This document shows positions 7,261 through 15,901 of a stretch of 64,000 bases of DNA, in pieces. Numbering within the stretch: the first letter of the stretch is position 1; each line of letters starts with the position of its first letter. The notes below the pieces were generated by a model. It ran no database searches, was not told where the DNA came from, and saw only the letters and a program-made list of their open reading frames with translations. This DNA is from Rhodospirillaceae bacterium (lineage in GTDB: Bacteria; Pseudomonadota; Alphaproteobacteria; MPNO01; UBA2964). The stretch spans positions 310,001 through 374,000 of the forward strand of contig PBIN01000015.1 of the NCBI GenBank assembly GCA_002720855.1. Reading direction: 5' to 3'. Position numbers and translations under genes: made by a program.

Positions 7261-9591
7261 TTGGGCGTACAAAAATCTTCGACTGAATATCTGTTAAACG
7301 CTCCGCTGCCGGAACTTCTCGAGAAGGCGGCAGCGCTCCGTGATTTCGGACATGCCGATCGCCTGTCCTATTCGCGTAAGGTGTTCATCCCGCTGACAAG
7401 GCTTTGCCGCGACAGCTGCAGCTACTGCACTTTCGCCACGACACCGCGCAATGTCACTACGCCATACCTCTTGCCGGAAGAAGTGCTGAAGATTGCCAAT
7501 GACGGTAAAGCAACGGGGTGCAAAGAAGCTTTATTCACACTCGGCGACAAACCGGAATTCCGATATCAGGCCGCGCGGGATGCGTTAGCGGAGCTGGGGT
7601 TCGCCTCAACCATCGAATATCTCGCGGCAATGTGTGAACTGGTATTCGAAGAAACTGGTTTGCTCCCACACGCGAATCCTGGTGCGATGACCAAAGAGGA
7701 GATCGAACAACTCCGGCCAGCTAACGTATCGATGGGCATGATGCTGGAGTCGATATCGCCCCATTTAATTGCGCGTGGCGGTCCTCATTTTGGTTCACCG
7801 GACAAGGACCCGATTGTTCGGCTCAAGACGTTGCGAGCAGCAGGCGAAGCGAAGGTACCGTTTACCACGGGCATTTTAATCGGCATTGGCGAAAGCCGGG
7901 TTGAACGCCTGGAATCATTGCTGGCGATCAAAGAAATTCACGACCAGTTCGGCCATATCCAGGAAATTATTATTCAGAACTTTCGGGCCAAATCGACAAC
8001 CCGTATGGCGGAAGCTCCGGAACCAGATCTCGACGATCTGCTTTGGACAATCGCCTGTGCCCGGCTGATCTTCGGTTCCGAAATGAATATTCAGGCGCCA
8101 CCTAATCTCAGCCCGGAGGTTTATCCGAAATTGGTCTCAGCCGGACTTAATGATTGGGGCGGTATTTCGCCTGTAACGCCTGATCACGTAAATCCTGAAG
8201 CCGCGTGGCCTGAAATTCTCTCTTTAGCAACGCGTACAGCGGAAACCGGAAAAACACTCGTAGAAAGGCTAGCGATTTATCCGTCTTACTTACGCGATTC
8301 CGCAAACTGGCTGGCACCGAAAATGGCAATTGCTGCGATGCGCAAAAGCGATTCCGAGGGGCTGGCGCGCACTGAGGACTGGGCACCGGGTTTGGATGTC
8401 ATGCCACCCGCAATCACACTGCACCGCCAAAGGCCCTCCAAGGATGTCGGCAATATACTGGAAAAAGTATCGGCGGGTGCCGCTCTCGACATAGCGGAAA
8501 TTGAGCGGCTGTTTTCTGCAAGGGATGTAGACTTCGACGCGGTCTGCAGCACAGCAGATGTTTTACGTCGGAAAATCAGGGGCGATGACGTTACCTATGT
8601 TGTGAACCGCAACATCAACTACACAAATATGTGTCTTTATCGTTGCGCCTTCTGCGCCTTTTCCAAAGGAAAGACCGCGGAGAACCTCAGAGGCAAGCCC
8701 TATAAACTCGATTTAAACGAGATCGCGCGGCGAACAGCCGAGGCCTGGAACCGCGGCGCAACAGAAGTTTGCCTACAGGGCGGCATTCATCCCGAATATA
8801 CCGGTGAGACATACCTGAACATTTGCAATGCTGTGAAAGAAGCGGCCCCCGACATACATATTCACGCCTTCTCGCCTTTGGAAATTTCGCAAGGTGCGAA
8901 GTCGATGGGGCTTAGTGTTGGGAATTTTCTTTCGCGTCTGAAAGAAGCCGGTTTGTCTACACTCCCGGGCACCGCAGCCGAGATACTCGATGACGAGGTC
9001 AGGGCAACTTTATGCCCCGACAAGCTTTCGACGGATAAATGGTTGTCCGTCATGGAAACCGCGCATGGTTTGGGCCTTCGTACGACAGCGACCATCATGT
9101 ACGGACATATGGAACGGCCAATACACTGGGCGCGGCATCTTCTCCATGTTCGCGCCTTGCAGGAACGGACCGGCGGGTTTACCGAGTTTGTCCCCCTCCC
9201 GTTTGTCCATATGGAAGCACCGAACTATTTGAAAGGACGAGCCCGAAAGGGACCTACTTTCCGTGAGGCTGTTCTCATGCATGCAATTGCTCGCATCGTT
9301 CTTCATCCTGCAATAAAAAATATTCAGGTTTCCTGGGTAAAGATGGGTGATGCGGGCGTCAACGCGTGCCTAAATGCCGGCGTCAATGACCTCGGCGGCA
9401 CACTCATGAACGAGAGTATTTCTCGCGCCGCAGGCACTATTCATGGACAAGAATGCGCTCCAGCGGAAATGGAAAGTTTAATTGCTAACTCTGGGCGGCG
9501 TGCCGTTCAACGTACGACACTTTATAATCAGGTAAATGATGACCGCATAGAGGCTTCCTATCAGGCGGCACCCCTCGCCGCGATTGCCTGA
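7261..9591 (+). CDS. cofGH: 7,8-didemethyl-8-hydroxy-5-deazariboflavin (FO) synthase, CofG-CofH fusion
   Basis: This bifunctional radical SAM enzyme joins a tyrosine-derived unit to 5-amino-6-ribitylamino-uracil to make FO, the chromophore of coenzyme F420. The 776 residues contain two radical SAM halves. The CofG half has the CX3CX2C cluster site at Cys49, Cys53 and Cys56 (LCRDSCSYCTFA). The CofH half has its own at about Cys458, Cys462 and Cys465 (CLYRCAFCAF). Size and order match the FbiC type of actinobacteria; archaea usually have separate proteins. Translation probably starts at the TTG at 7261, preceded by AGGA; an in-frame stop at 7225 excludes a much longer form. It heads an operon with npdG, cofE, cofD and cofC. 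Confidence 0.95.
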   Translation: MGVQKSSTEYLLNAPLPELLEKAAALRDFGHADRLSYSRKVFIPLTRLCRDSCSYCTFATTPRNVTTPYLLPEEVLKIANDGKATGCKEALFTLGDKPEFRYQAARDALAELGFASTIEYLAAMCELVFEETGLLPHANPGAMTKEEIEQLRPANVSMGMMLESISPHLIARGGPHFGSPDKDPIVRLKTLRAAGEAKVPFTTGILIGIGESRVERLESLLAIKEIHDQFGHIQEIIIQNFRAKSTTRMAEAPEPDLDDLLWTIACARLIFGSEMNIQAPPNLSPEVYPKLVSAGLNDWGGISPVTPDHVNPEAAWPEILSLATRTAETGKTLVERLAIYPSYLRDSANWLAPKMAIAAMRKSDSEGLARTEDWAPGLDVMPPAITLHRQRPSKDVGNILEKVSAGAALDIAEIERLFSARDVDFDAVCSTADVLRRKIRGDDVTYVVNRNINYTNMCLYRCAFCAFSKGKTAENLRGKPYKLDLNEIARRTAEAWNRGATEVCLQGGIHPEYTGETYLNICNAVKEAAPDIHIHAFSPLEISQGAKSMGLSVGNFLSRLKEAGLSTLPGTAAEILDDEVRATLCPDKLSTDKWLSVMETAHGLGLRTTATIMYGHMERPIHWARHLLHVRALQERTGGFTEFVPLPFVHMEAPNYLKGRARKGPTFREAVLMHAIARIVLHPAIKNIQVSWVKMGDAGVNACLNAGVNDLGGTLMNESISRAAGTIHGQECAPAEMESLIANSGRRAVQRTTLYNQVNDDRIEASYQAAPLAAIA

Positions 9592-9601
9592 GGAGAGAAA
9601 G

Positions 9602-10294
9602 ATGGGAAACGAAAAACCAGTCATTGCCGTTATTGGCGGCACCGGAAGTCAGGGTTCGGGTTTGGCAAAAAGATGGGCCAGAGCCGGATACGAGGTCATT
9701 ATTGGATCACGTGATGCGTCCCGTGCCCAACAGGCCGCGGAAGAAATTTCTGAAATGGCAACTGCAGCCAGCAGCTGGGGAACCGTCCGTGGTACTGACA
9801 ACCTTTCTGCTGCAACGGAGTCCGAAATTGCTGTTCTCGCTGTCCCATTCGCCAATCAGCTAAACACACTCGAACCGATTGCTGATGCCTTAAAGGGTAA
9901 GATTTTAATCGACGTCACAGCGCCTCTGGTTCCGCCTAAAGTGGGGACCGTCCAGTTGCCTGAGGCCGGTTCCGCCGTATTAGCGGCGCAGGATATGCTC
10001 GGAGAAGATGTTACCGTCGTTGCCGCCTTTCAAAATATCGCCGCTCAGCATCTGAACGATTTGGACCACGAGATCGACTGCGACGTTCTCGTTTGTGGAA
10101 ACAAAAAATCCGCGCGCGAAATTGCTATCGAATTAGCGGGCGCCGCGGGAATGACGGGTTGGCACGCCGGCCCACTCGCCAATGCTGCGGCCGCTGAGGC
10201 CATGACCTCAGTCCTGATCTTTATCAATCGGGCGCACAAAATACCCGGCTCCGGGATACGGATCACCGGCACTCCCTCGGAAACTGAGGAGTGA
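9602..10294 (+). CDS. npdG: NADPH-dependent F420 reductase (F420H2:NADP+ oxidoreductase)
   Basis: The enzyme moves hydride between NADPH and F420 and so supplies or drains F420H2 in the cytosol. It starts with a dinucleotide site (VIGGTGSQGSGLAKRWA) and a second-strand IGSRD typical of NADP binding in this family. Later come a conserved AVPF segment and ILIDVTAPLVPP. The C-terminal GWHAGPLANAAAAEAMTS fits the F420-binding region. At about 230 residues it matches the family length. The ATG at 9602 follows AGGAGAG; a TTG 18 bases earlier overlaps cofGH but has no ribosome site. It lies between cofGH and cofE, which supports the role. Confidence 0.88.
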   Translation: MGNEKPVIAVIGGTGSQGSGLAKRWARAGYEVIIGSRDASRAQQAAEEISEMATAASSWGTVRGTDNLSAATESEIAVLAVPFANQLNTLEPIADALKGKILIDVTAPLVPPKVGTVQLPEAGSAVLAAQDMLGEDVTVVAAFQNIAAQHLNDLDHEIDCDVLVCGNKKSAREIAIELAGAAGMTGWHAGPLANAAAAEAMTSVLIFINRAHKIPGSGIRITGTPSETEE

Positions 10295-10297
10295 ATA

Positions 10298-11128
10298 GTG
10301 GACGCCACCCCGGCACCTAAAACACCCGGCGCAACAGCGCAAAGCGCTGAACAGCTTCAGATAACAGCGTTACCGGGAATTCCGCTGATCAGTCCCGGTG
10401 ACGATCTTTCGAAGATAATACGGGAGGGGCTCGAAAGAGCGAATTTATCGCTGATGGACGGTGACATTTTAGTGTTGGCGCAAAAAATTGTGTCCAAGGC
10501 AGAAGGTCGATACGCGGAACTCGATTCAATTTTACCGTCGGCAGAAGCACGAGAGCTGGCGGAAGAGGTGGACAAAGATCCGCGGCTTGTCGAACTCATC
10601 CTCTCGGAATCCAAAGGGGTCGTCAGAAAGCGCAAAGGTGTACTGATCGTCGAGCACAATCTTGGGCTTGTCATGGCGAATGCCGGTATCGACGCATCAA
10701 ATGTAGAACCTCTGGAAACCGACGGTGCAGGAGAAATTAAACAGCAGGTTCTCTTGTTACCGGTGAATCCCGATAAAAGTTGTCAAGCGCTGCAGAATTC
10801 CCTTCGAGAAAAAACCGGAGCCAACGTCGCCATCATTGTTAACGACAGCGTCGGACGTGCATGGCGAAATGGTACAGTTGGTATGGCAATTGGGACGTCA
10901 GGAATTGACGCTCTGCTCGATCTCAACGGTAAACCAGATTTGTTTGAGCGGCCATTGCAAGCGACGCAGGTTGGACTGGCTGATGAACTTGCATCAGCAG
11001 CCTCTCTTGTTATGGGCCAGGCCGATGAAGGTCGCCCGGTTGTTCTTATTAGAGGTTACAAAATGCAATTTAGCAGCGGCAATGCGCAGGACCTAATCCG
11101 CGCCGAGGAACAGGACCTGTTCCGCTGA
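10298..11128 (+). CDS. cofE: Coenzyme F420-0:L-glutamate ligase
   Basis: CofE adds glutamates to F420-0 using GTP to build the gamma-glutamyl tail. The 276-residue protein shows family segments: GDILVLAQKIVSKAEGR (about residues 50-66), KGVVRKRKGVLIVEHNLGLVMANAGIDASN in the centre, and a late NDSVGRAWRNGTVGMAIG. It is a stand-alone CofE; the nitroreductase-like FMN domain that actinobacterial FbiB carries at its C-terminus is absent. The reductase acting on dehydro-F420-0, if that intermediate is made here, is therefore not visible in the window. The gene starts at GTG 10298, three bases after npdG ends. Identification is strong from sequence and operon. Confidence 0.92.
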   Translation: MDATPAPKTPGATAQSAEQLQITALPGIPLISPGDDLSKIIREGLERANLSLMDGDILVLAQKIVSKAEGRYAELDSILPSAEARELAEEVDKDPRLVELILSESKGVVRKRKGVLIVEHNLGLVMANAGIDASNVEPLETDGAGEIKQQVLLLPVNPDKSCQALQNSLREKTGANVAIIVNDSVGRAWRNGTVGMAIGTSGIDALLDLNGKPDLFERPLQATQVGLADELASAASLVMGQADEGRPVVLIRGYKMQFSSGNAQDLIRAEEQDLFR

Positions 11129-11144
11129 GAATTGATCGCTTCAT

Positions 11145-12095
11145 ATGATATTAGCACTCGCAGGCGGTGTCGGCGGCGCAAAATTAGCGCACGGATTGGC
11201 ACGCGTTCTGAGCCCGTCTGAATTGGTGATCGCCGTAAATACTGGCGACGATTTCCAACACCTCGATTATTTTATTTGCCCCGATCTCGATTCCGTTCTC
11301 TACAAACTCGCCGGAATAAATGACACCGAACGCGGCTGGGGTATTCGTGACGAAACCTGGAACTTTATGGAATCGCTGAAACAGATTGGCGGAGAAGACT
11401 GGTTTCTACTCGGTGACAAAGACCTTGAAACACACATCGAACGTACGCGTCGATTATCAGAAGGCCAAACACTTTCCGAAGTAACAAGAGCGTTGTCCGG
11501 AAATCACGGAGTAATGCACACAATTGTGCCCATGACCGATCATCGCGTTGGAACCATTGTCGATACAAAGGAAGGGGATTTCTTTTTTCAGGACTATTTT
11601 GTACGGCTTCGTTGCGAACCGGCATTTACGGGAGTTCACTACAAGGGAATGGAGAAGGCTACCCCATCGCCCGCACTAAAAGAGGCACTAACGCACTCCG
11701 ATCTGAAAGTGATAATTATCTGTCCTTCAAATCCTTTCGTTAGCATTGATCCGATTTTAAATGTTCCTGGCATTGGTGACGCGCTCGCAAAAACTAGGGT
11801 GCCAATCGTCGCTGTATCGCCAATCATTGATGGACAGGCCGTAAAAGGACCGGCGGCAAAAATGATGCGTGAGCTTGGCCTCCCGGTCTCACCAATTGGA
11901 ATTGCGCAACATTACGGTGATTTGATCACCGGACTCGTCATAGATGAACAGGATAGAGATTTGAGTAACAAGATTACGCAGCTTGGCACGAAGGTGCATG
12001 TCGCACCGACATTGATGAAAACTCCAGAGGATGAAAAACAACTAGCTCTGGAGTCTTTGCGGTTCGCTGAAGCGTTGGCAAAACAACACGCATAA
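11145..12095 (+). CDS. cofD: 2-phospho-L-lactate transferase (F420-0 synthesis)
   Basis: The enzyme transfers the phospho-lactyl (or related three-carbon) group from its guanylylated form to FO. The N-terminus has the hallmark LAGGVGGAKLAHGLA nucleotide-binding stretch, then VNTGDDFQHLDYFICPDLDSVLY, both diagnostic for CofD/FbiA. The middle contains GDKDLETHIERT, and the C-terminal half has the ICPSNPFVSIDPIL segment. Its 316 residues match family size. It lies 16 bp after cofE and 5 bp before cofC. The donor (phospho-lactate, phosphoenolpyruvate or 3-phosphoglycerate) depends on CofC and cannot be read from this protein. Confidence 0.93.
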   Translation: MILALAGGVGGAKLAHGLARVLSPSELVIAVNTGDDFQHLDYFICPDLDSVLYKLAGINDTERGWGIRDETWNFMESLKQIGGEDWFLLGDKDLETHIERTRRLSEGQTLSEVTRALSGNHGVMHTIVPMTDHRVGTIVDTKEGDFFFQDYFVRLRCEPAFTGVHYKGMEKATPSPALKEALTHSDLKVIIICPSNPFVSIDPILNVPGIGDALAKTRVPIVAVSPIIDGQAVKGPAAKMMRELGLPVSPIGIAQHYGDLITGLVIDEQDRDLSNKITQLGTKVHVAPTLMKTPEDEKQLALESLRFAEALAKQHA

Positions 12096-12100
12096 ATACC

Positions 12101-12715
12101 ATGCCGTTAGCCGCTGTTATTCCCGTCAAGTCATTTGTGAAAGGTAAAAGCCGTCTCGCACCTTACCTTTCGGAAGCGCAACGCAAAGCGCTAAACCGCA
12201 ATATGTTTAACCACGTTCTAAAAACCATAGGTGCCGCAAAAGCAATTAATGAAGTAATCGTGATCAGTGGCGATGAAGACGCGTTGCAAATGGCTGAAAA
12301 CGAGGGTGCCCATGCCGTTTTAGAAGCAGAGCAATCGAATTTGAATTCCGCTCTGGATGTTGCCCGTAAAGCGGCTATGGCGCTGGATGCTGACAGTTTG
12401 CTCGTCCTGCCCGCTGATTTGGCAAAATTGGAGACGACCGATGTGACGGCCCTGCTAGAGGCTGCCGACAAATTCGATGACAAAGTCATTGTAGCGCCTG
12501 ATACGAAACATCAGGGGACCAACGCCCTTCTCCAACAACCAATCGATGCTATTCCTTTTGTATTCGGTAGCGACAGTTTCTCAGCACATCAAAGAGAAGC
12601 CAGGAACTCTAATATAGATGTCATCGTAATAGAGCGGCCCGGACTTGCGTTTGACGTCGACGGACCGGAAGAATTGAAAATTTTGGAAGATCGTTTTCTA
12701 AATCAAGAATCCTAG
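12101..12715 (+). CDS. cofC: CofC/FbiD-type guanylyltransferase of F420 synthesis
   Basis: CofC activates a three-carbon phospho-acid with GTP for CofD. The 204-residue protein has the nucleotidyltransferase start (LAAVIPVKSFVKGKSRLAPYLS), including the Lys/Arg loop that holds the GTP phosphates, a central LVLPADLAKLE carrying a metal-binding Asp, and a late PGLAFDVDGPEELKIL typical of the family. Proteobacterial homologs can prefer 3-phosphoglycerate, giving 3PG-F420; whether this one does needs biochemistry. The stop codon shares the bases CTAG (12712-12715) with the stop of the convergent MFS gene. It completes the core F420 set in this operon. Confidence 0.9.
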   Translation: MPLAAVIPVKSFVKGKSRLAPYLSEAQRKALNRNMFNHVLKTIGAAKAINEVIVISGDEDALQMAENEGAHAVLEAEQSNLNSALDVARKAAMALDADSLLVLPADLAKLETTDVTALLEAADKFDDKVIVAPDTKHQGTNALLQQPIDAIPFVFGSDSFSAHQREARNSNIDVIVIERPGLAFDVDGPEELKILEDRFLNQES

Positions 12716-13968
12716 ACCTGTTCTTTGGCAATTAACGCCTCGACGGGACGACGAACCCTAAGCGCGAACAGCCAAACTCCAAGACAAACAAAGCCACCGC
12801 CCATTATCGGGTTTGCCAATCCAAACCATTCCGATAGCGCCCCCATAAACAGAGCGCCCATCGCTGCGCTGCCAATCCAGATTAATCCGTAAAGTGAGAG
12901 GACCCTGCCCCGCATCGATTCCTCGGCTACGGACTGAATGATTGTCTGGATACATGTCCCGACCAGTGAGTACTGGATGCCGAAGAAAACCATGCAGATC
13001 ACCGCTATTTCAAATGTCGAGGTGTTGGTGAATACAACGAGAACAATCGCTCCGAGCAAAACGGCGTATGCAGCAACACCGGCCAGCCCTTCAAGTTTGC
13101 CGCGGTGAGTAATCCAAATTCCTGCCAAAACCGCGCCAACCGCCATCGCTGCAGTGAGTATAGCAAGTCCGGCCGGGCCTTGTTTGAAAATACCTGCCGC
13201 AAAACCTGGTAAGAGTTCGGTTAGGGGCCGTGTCAAAAAAGAGGCACCAAATAAAATGAGAAATAGCGGCCCCATAATACGGTGCGCTATCACGTAGCGA
13301 TATCCGTCGAGAATTTCCCCCAAGACACCATGTTTAGTGGGTGGCCTTTTCGGCATTGGCGGCAAGTTCAAAAAACAGAGCGCTACTAAGAAACCGACAT
13401 AAAGAACAGTGTTTATCAAAAAAACGAGATTAGCGTCTGCGAACTTGAGGATTGCGGCGCCTAGCGCGGGTCCAACCAGCCGTGCGCTGTTCCAGGTAAA
13501 GCTGTTGAAGGCAACTGCGGATGCCAGATATTTTTTCGATACCAGAACAGATGCCAGTGAACTTCTGATCGGCTGGAACATCGCGTGATCGACGCCCGTC
13601 AGGAACGCAAACAACAACAACAAATGAACGTTCAGAAAACCGACATACGCGAGAACGGTTAGTGAGCCTGTAACAGCGATGTTTGCGAACTGAATGATCT
13701 TTGCGAGAAGGACACGGTCATATCGGTCGGCGAGATACCCGGCAAAGGGACTCAAAAGAACGACAGGAATTAGATCTGCAAACCCCATAAGTCCGAGCCA
13801 GAACCCCGACTCAGTCAGCTCCCATGTTAGCCAGCCTATAGCAAGACGCTGAGCCCAAACGCCGCATTGCGAAGGAAAATTTCCTGACGCATAGATTGCG
13901 AAATTACGATGGGAAAATAGGTTCGCTAAACCGCTCTGAGTTTTCCCTTCTTCTGTCACGCTTAACAC
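12712..13968 (-). CDS. Major facilitator transporter, EntS-like (MFS_3) exporter
   Basis: The 418-residue inner-membrane protein has about twelve hydrophobic spans. It shows the N-terminal layout of the EntS/MFS_3 group (LFSHRNFAIYASGNFPSQCGVWAQRLAIGWLTWELT) and the loop motif between TM2 and TM3 (GYLADRYDRVLL), which matches the MFS motif A. EntS-like proteins export siderophores or drugs; the substrate here is unknown. Its stop shares CTAG with the cofC stop, so there is no room for a terminator between them. The upstream region is shared with the divergent GGDEF gene. Confidence 0.85.
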   Translation of the reverse strand: MLSVTEEGKTQSGLANLFSHRNFAIYASGNFPSQCGVWAQRLAIGWLTWELTESGFWLGLMGFADLIPVVLLSPFAGYLADRYDRVLLAKIIQFANIAVTGSLTVLAYVGFLNVHLLLLFAFLTGVDHAMFQPIRSSLASVLVSKKYLASAVAFNSFTWNSARLVGPALGAAILKFADANLVFLINTVLYVGFLVALCFLNLPPMPKRPPTKHGVLGEILDGYRYVIAHRIMGPLFLILFGASFLTRPLTELLPGFAAGIFKQGPAGLAILTAAMAVGAVLAGIWITHRGKLEGLAGVAAYAVLLGAIVLVVFTNTSTFEIAVICMVFFGIQYSLVGTCIQTIIQSVAEESMRGRVLSLYGLIWIGSAAMGALFMGALSEWFGLANPIMGGGFVCLGVWLFALRVRRPVEALIAKEQV

Positions 13969-14017
13969 CGTTAGGGGATTTTGGGCAAAAATTTTTCTAA
14001 AATGATAATATGCTTCT

Positions 14018-14722
14018 GTGCAACTAAAGTCGCGGGTCAGGAATCATCTATTTCCAATGAACGGATCTTCCGAAAATCAAGTTCAAAAGTCTGATGCGCC
14101 AGAAGCGGACGCACTCGATTTTTCTGAAGAGGAAATCCCAGCCGAGGCTCGCGAGGCGATCCTGCAACTCGTATCCGAAATAAAAGCATTACGCGACGAG
14201 ATCGAAGCCAACAACGAACGGATCGCCGAGCTAGAAACGCTTGCCGACCGCGATCCGCTTGTTCCGGTAGTCAATCGGCGTGCGTTTGTTCGTGAATTAA
14301 GCCGCGCCAAATCCTATACCGAGCGCTACGGCGGCTCGACCTGTCTCATTTATCTCGATATCTACGGCATGAAACGGATTAATGACCAGTATGGACACGC
14401 AACGGGGGATGCCGCCCTTATGACGCTCGCCGATATTTTGCAACAGAATATCCGCTCTTCCGATCTCGTTGGAAGGCTCGGCGGTGATGAATTTGGAATA
14501 CTTCTCGCGCAAGCCAGCCGAAATACTGCGGAAGAAAAAGCCGCCAGCCTGCAAGAACTAATCGGGGACACCAAGATTAAGTTGGCCGATGAATCGACAA
14601 CCCTTTCGGCTTCCTTTGGCGTTATCGAGATCAGCGCCGAAATGACAGCGGATGAAGCGTTGGATCAAGCCGACAAGGCAATGTACGACCGCAAACAGAA
14701 TCGCAATTCGGAAGAGAGTTAA
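14018..14722 (+). CDS. GGDEF-domain diguanylate cyclase with N-terminal coiled coil
   Basis: The protein makes cyclic di-GMP from two GTP. The catalytic signature GGDEF is intact (LVGRLGGDEFGILLAQ) and the product-inhibition I-site RSSD lies exactly five residues before it, so activity with feedback inhibition is expected. The first 75 or so residues are acidic and form a likely coiled coil (ILQLVSEIKALRDEIEANNERIAELE) that could serve dimerisation. No membrane span or known sensor domain is seen, so this is a small soluble cyclase. The GTG at 14018 is the longest start; the ATG at 14057 is an alternative and neither has a strong ribosome site. No EAL domain is present. Confidence 0.88.
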   Translation: MQLKSRVRNHLFPMNGSSENQVQKSDAPEADALDFSEEEIPAEAREAILQLVSEIKALRDEIEANNERIAELETLADRDPLVPVVNRRAFVRELSRAKSYTERYGGSTCLIYLDIYGMKRINDQYGHATGDAALMTLADILQQNIRSSDLVGRLGGDEFGILLAQASRNTAEEKAASLQELIGDTKIKLADESTTLSASFGVIEISAEMTADEALDQADKAMYDRKQNRNSEES

Positions 14723-14725
14723 GCG

Positions 14726-15397
14726 CTAGCCTATATGCTGCGCCATAAAGTCTTGAGTACGACCCCACGCCAGGGCTGATGCTTCCGCACTATAACGCTC
14801 GGGTCGCACATGGCTATCAAACCCGTGCTGAATACCTTCATAGATGTACCAATCGACCTCAGGCCGCTTTGCTTTAAACATGGCAACATCCGCTGGCGGC
14901 ACCGCCGTATCGAGATCACCGACGTGGCTAATGATGGGGCATTGCGCTTCCTCATCCGGAAAGTCGCACATGTTTGAACCGTAATAGGCAATTGCTGCGT
15001 CAAAATCACAACGACATGCAGACAACCAGGTAATTGTGCCGCCAAAGCAATATCCTGAAATGGCAACTTTACCGACCGAAGCAATATGGGAAGCCGCCGC
15101 CGTCACGTCATCAAGAACGTGATCATAATTGACGGCATGGCTGATTTCCTTGCCACGCCGCATACCTTCAGAATCATAGGGCAGCACCAAGTCTTTCTCT
15201 TCGCGATCAAACAATGCCGGTGCAATGGCTGCATAACCTGCAGCCGCATACTTCTCGCAGACGCTTTTGAGATAGTCGTTTACGCCATACATCTCCATGC
15301 CAATGACAATGCCACCACGTGGCGCGCCAGCAGGTTCCGCAAGATAGGCCCCTAATTGGTGACCGTCAGATGCGGTTAGCTCAACTGTCGTTCCCAT
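14726..15397 (-). CDS. Dienelactone hydrolase family protein
   Basis: This alpha/beta hydrolase of the dienelactone hydrolase group typically opens 4-carboxymethylene-butenolide or similar lactones in aromatic breakdown. The Cys-Asp-His triad is visible: nucleophile Cys in ISGYCFGGTITWL, Asp in GDLDTAVPPADV and His in GIQHGFDSH. The frame stays open upstream to 15478, but the ATG at 15397 gives the normal N-terminus (MGTTVELTASDGHQLGAYLA), follows a GGCAGAG site, and leaves 14 bp after the cupin gene. That makes about 223 residues, normal for the family. It is probably co-transcribed with the cupin gene. The substrate is inferred only at class level. Confidence 0.87.
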   Translation of the reverse strand: MGTTVELTASDGHQLGAYLAEPAGAPRGGIVIGMEMYGVNDYLKSVCEKYAAAGYAAIAPALFDREEKDLVLPYDSEGMRRGKEISHAVNYDHVLDDVTAAASHIASVGKVAISGYCFGGTITWLSACRCDFDAAIAYYGSNMCDFPDEEAQCPIISHVGDLDTAVPPADVAMFKAKRPEVDWYIYEGIQHGFDSHVRPERYSAEASALAWGRTQDFMAQHIG

Positions 15398-15411
15398 TTC
15401 TCTGCCTGCGT

Positions 15412-15822
15412 TCAGGAAGGCGCCTCGTGGCCATCCAGGAATTCGTTGGGTTTCAGGAACATCGCCAAAAGCAGACACCCATCGGGCGACCAGGCGTCAT
15501 GTTTGCTCCCTGCCGGACGCCAGGCATAGTCACCCTTCTTGCATTCCCCTTCATAGTCACACAGGCTGCCCTCAAGAACATAACTTTGTTCAATGTCGGT
15601 ATGCGCGTGCATCGGCAACCGTGCTCCGGGTTGCCAGCGGAACAATGCTGTCATGACGCCGCGTTGCTCGTCCTTGAACAGGATCTTCATTTCGATACCC
15701 TCAAAACCCGTATCGATCCAGGGCAGGCCATCGACGTCGAGATAACGCGTGCTCATCGGATCGAGCGCACTGTCGTCAAAGCCAGGCGTATGCGGTCCTG
15801 TGGCAGCGACGGTATCAGGCAT
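15412..15822 (-). CDS. Cupin-domain protein (ChrR-like cupin)
   Basis: The 136-residue single-domain cupin has its first metal motif in RLPMHAHTDIEQSYVLEGSL (His, His, Glu) and a second, weaker one near RPAGSKHDAW. Such cupins bind a divalent metal and include ring- or side-chain-cleaving dioxygenases, isomerases and sensors. The sequence resembles the ChrR-like/dihydroxyacetophenone-dioxygenase-like set, but no specific activity can be assigned. A good AAGGAG site lies before the ATG at 15822. It is first in a two-gene unit with the dienelactone hydrolase and divergent from the isochorismatase-type gene, which suggests one catabolic module. Confidence 0.8.
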   Translation of the reverse strand: MPDTVAATGPHTPGFDDSALDPMSTRYLDVDGLPWIDTGFEGIEMKILFKDEQRGVMTALFRWQPGARLPMHAHTDIEQSYVLEGSLCDYEGECKKGDYAWRPAGSKHDAWSPDGCLLLAMFLKPNEFLDGHEAPS

Positions 15823-15901
15823 GACAACACTCCTTCTGTAGTGGGGCTGTGTCCTGTAAACTATAGAATACCGTAATCTGAAAAACTATGCGGATCGACC
15901 G

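Noticed and set aside
15319-15876. 185-codon plus-strand frame over the dienelactone hydrolase and cupin genes
   Set aside because: The minus-strand genes have catalytic motifs and ribosome sites; this frame has neither.
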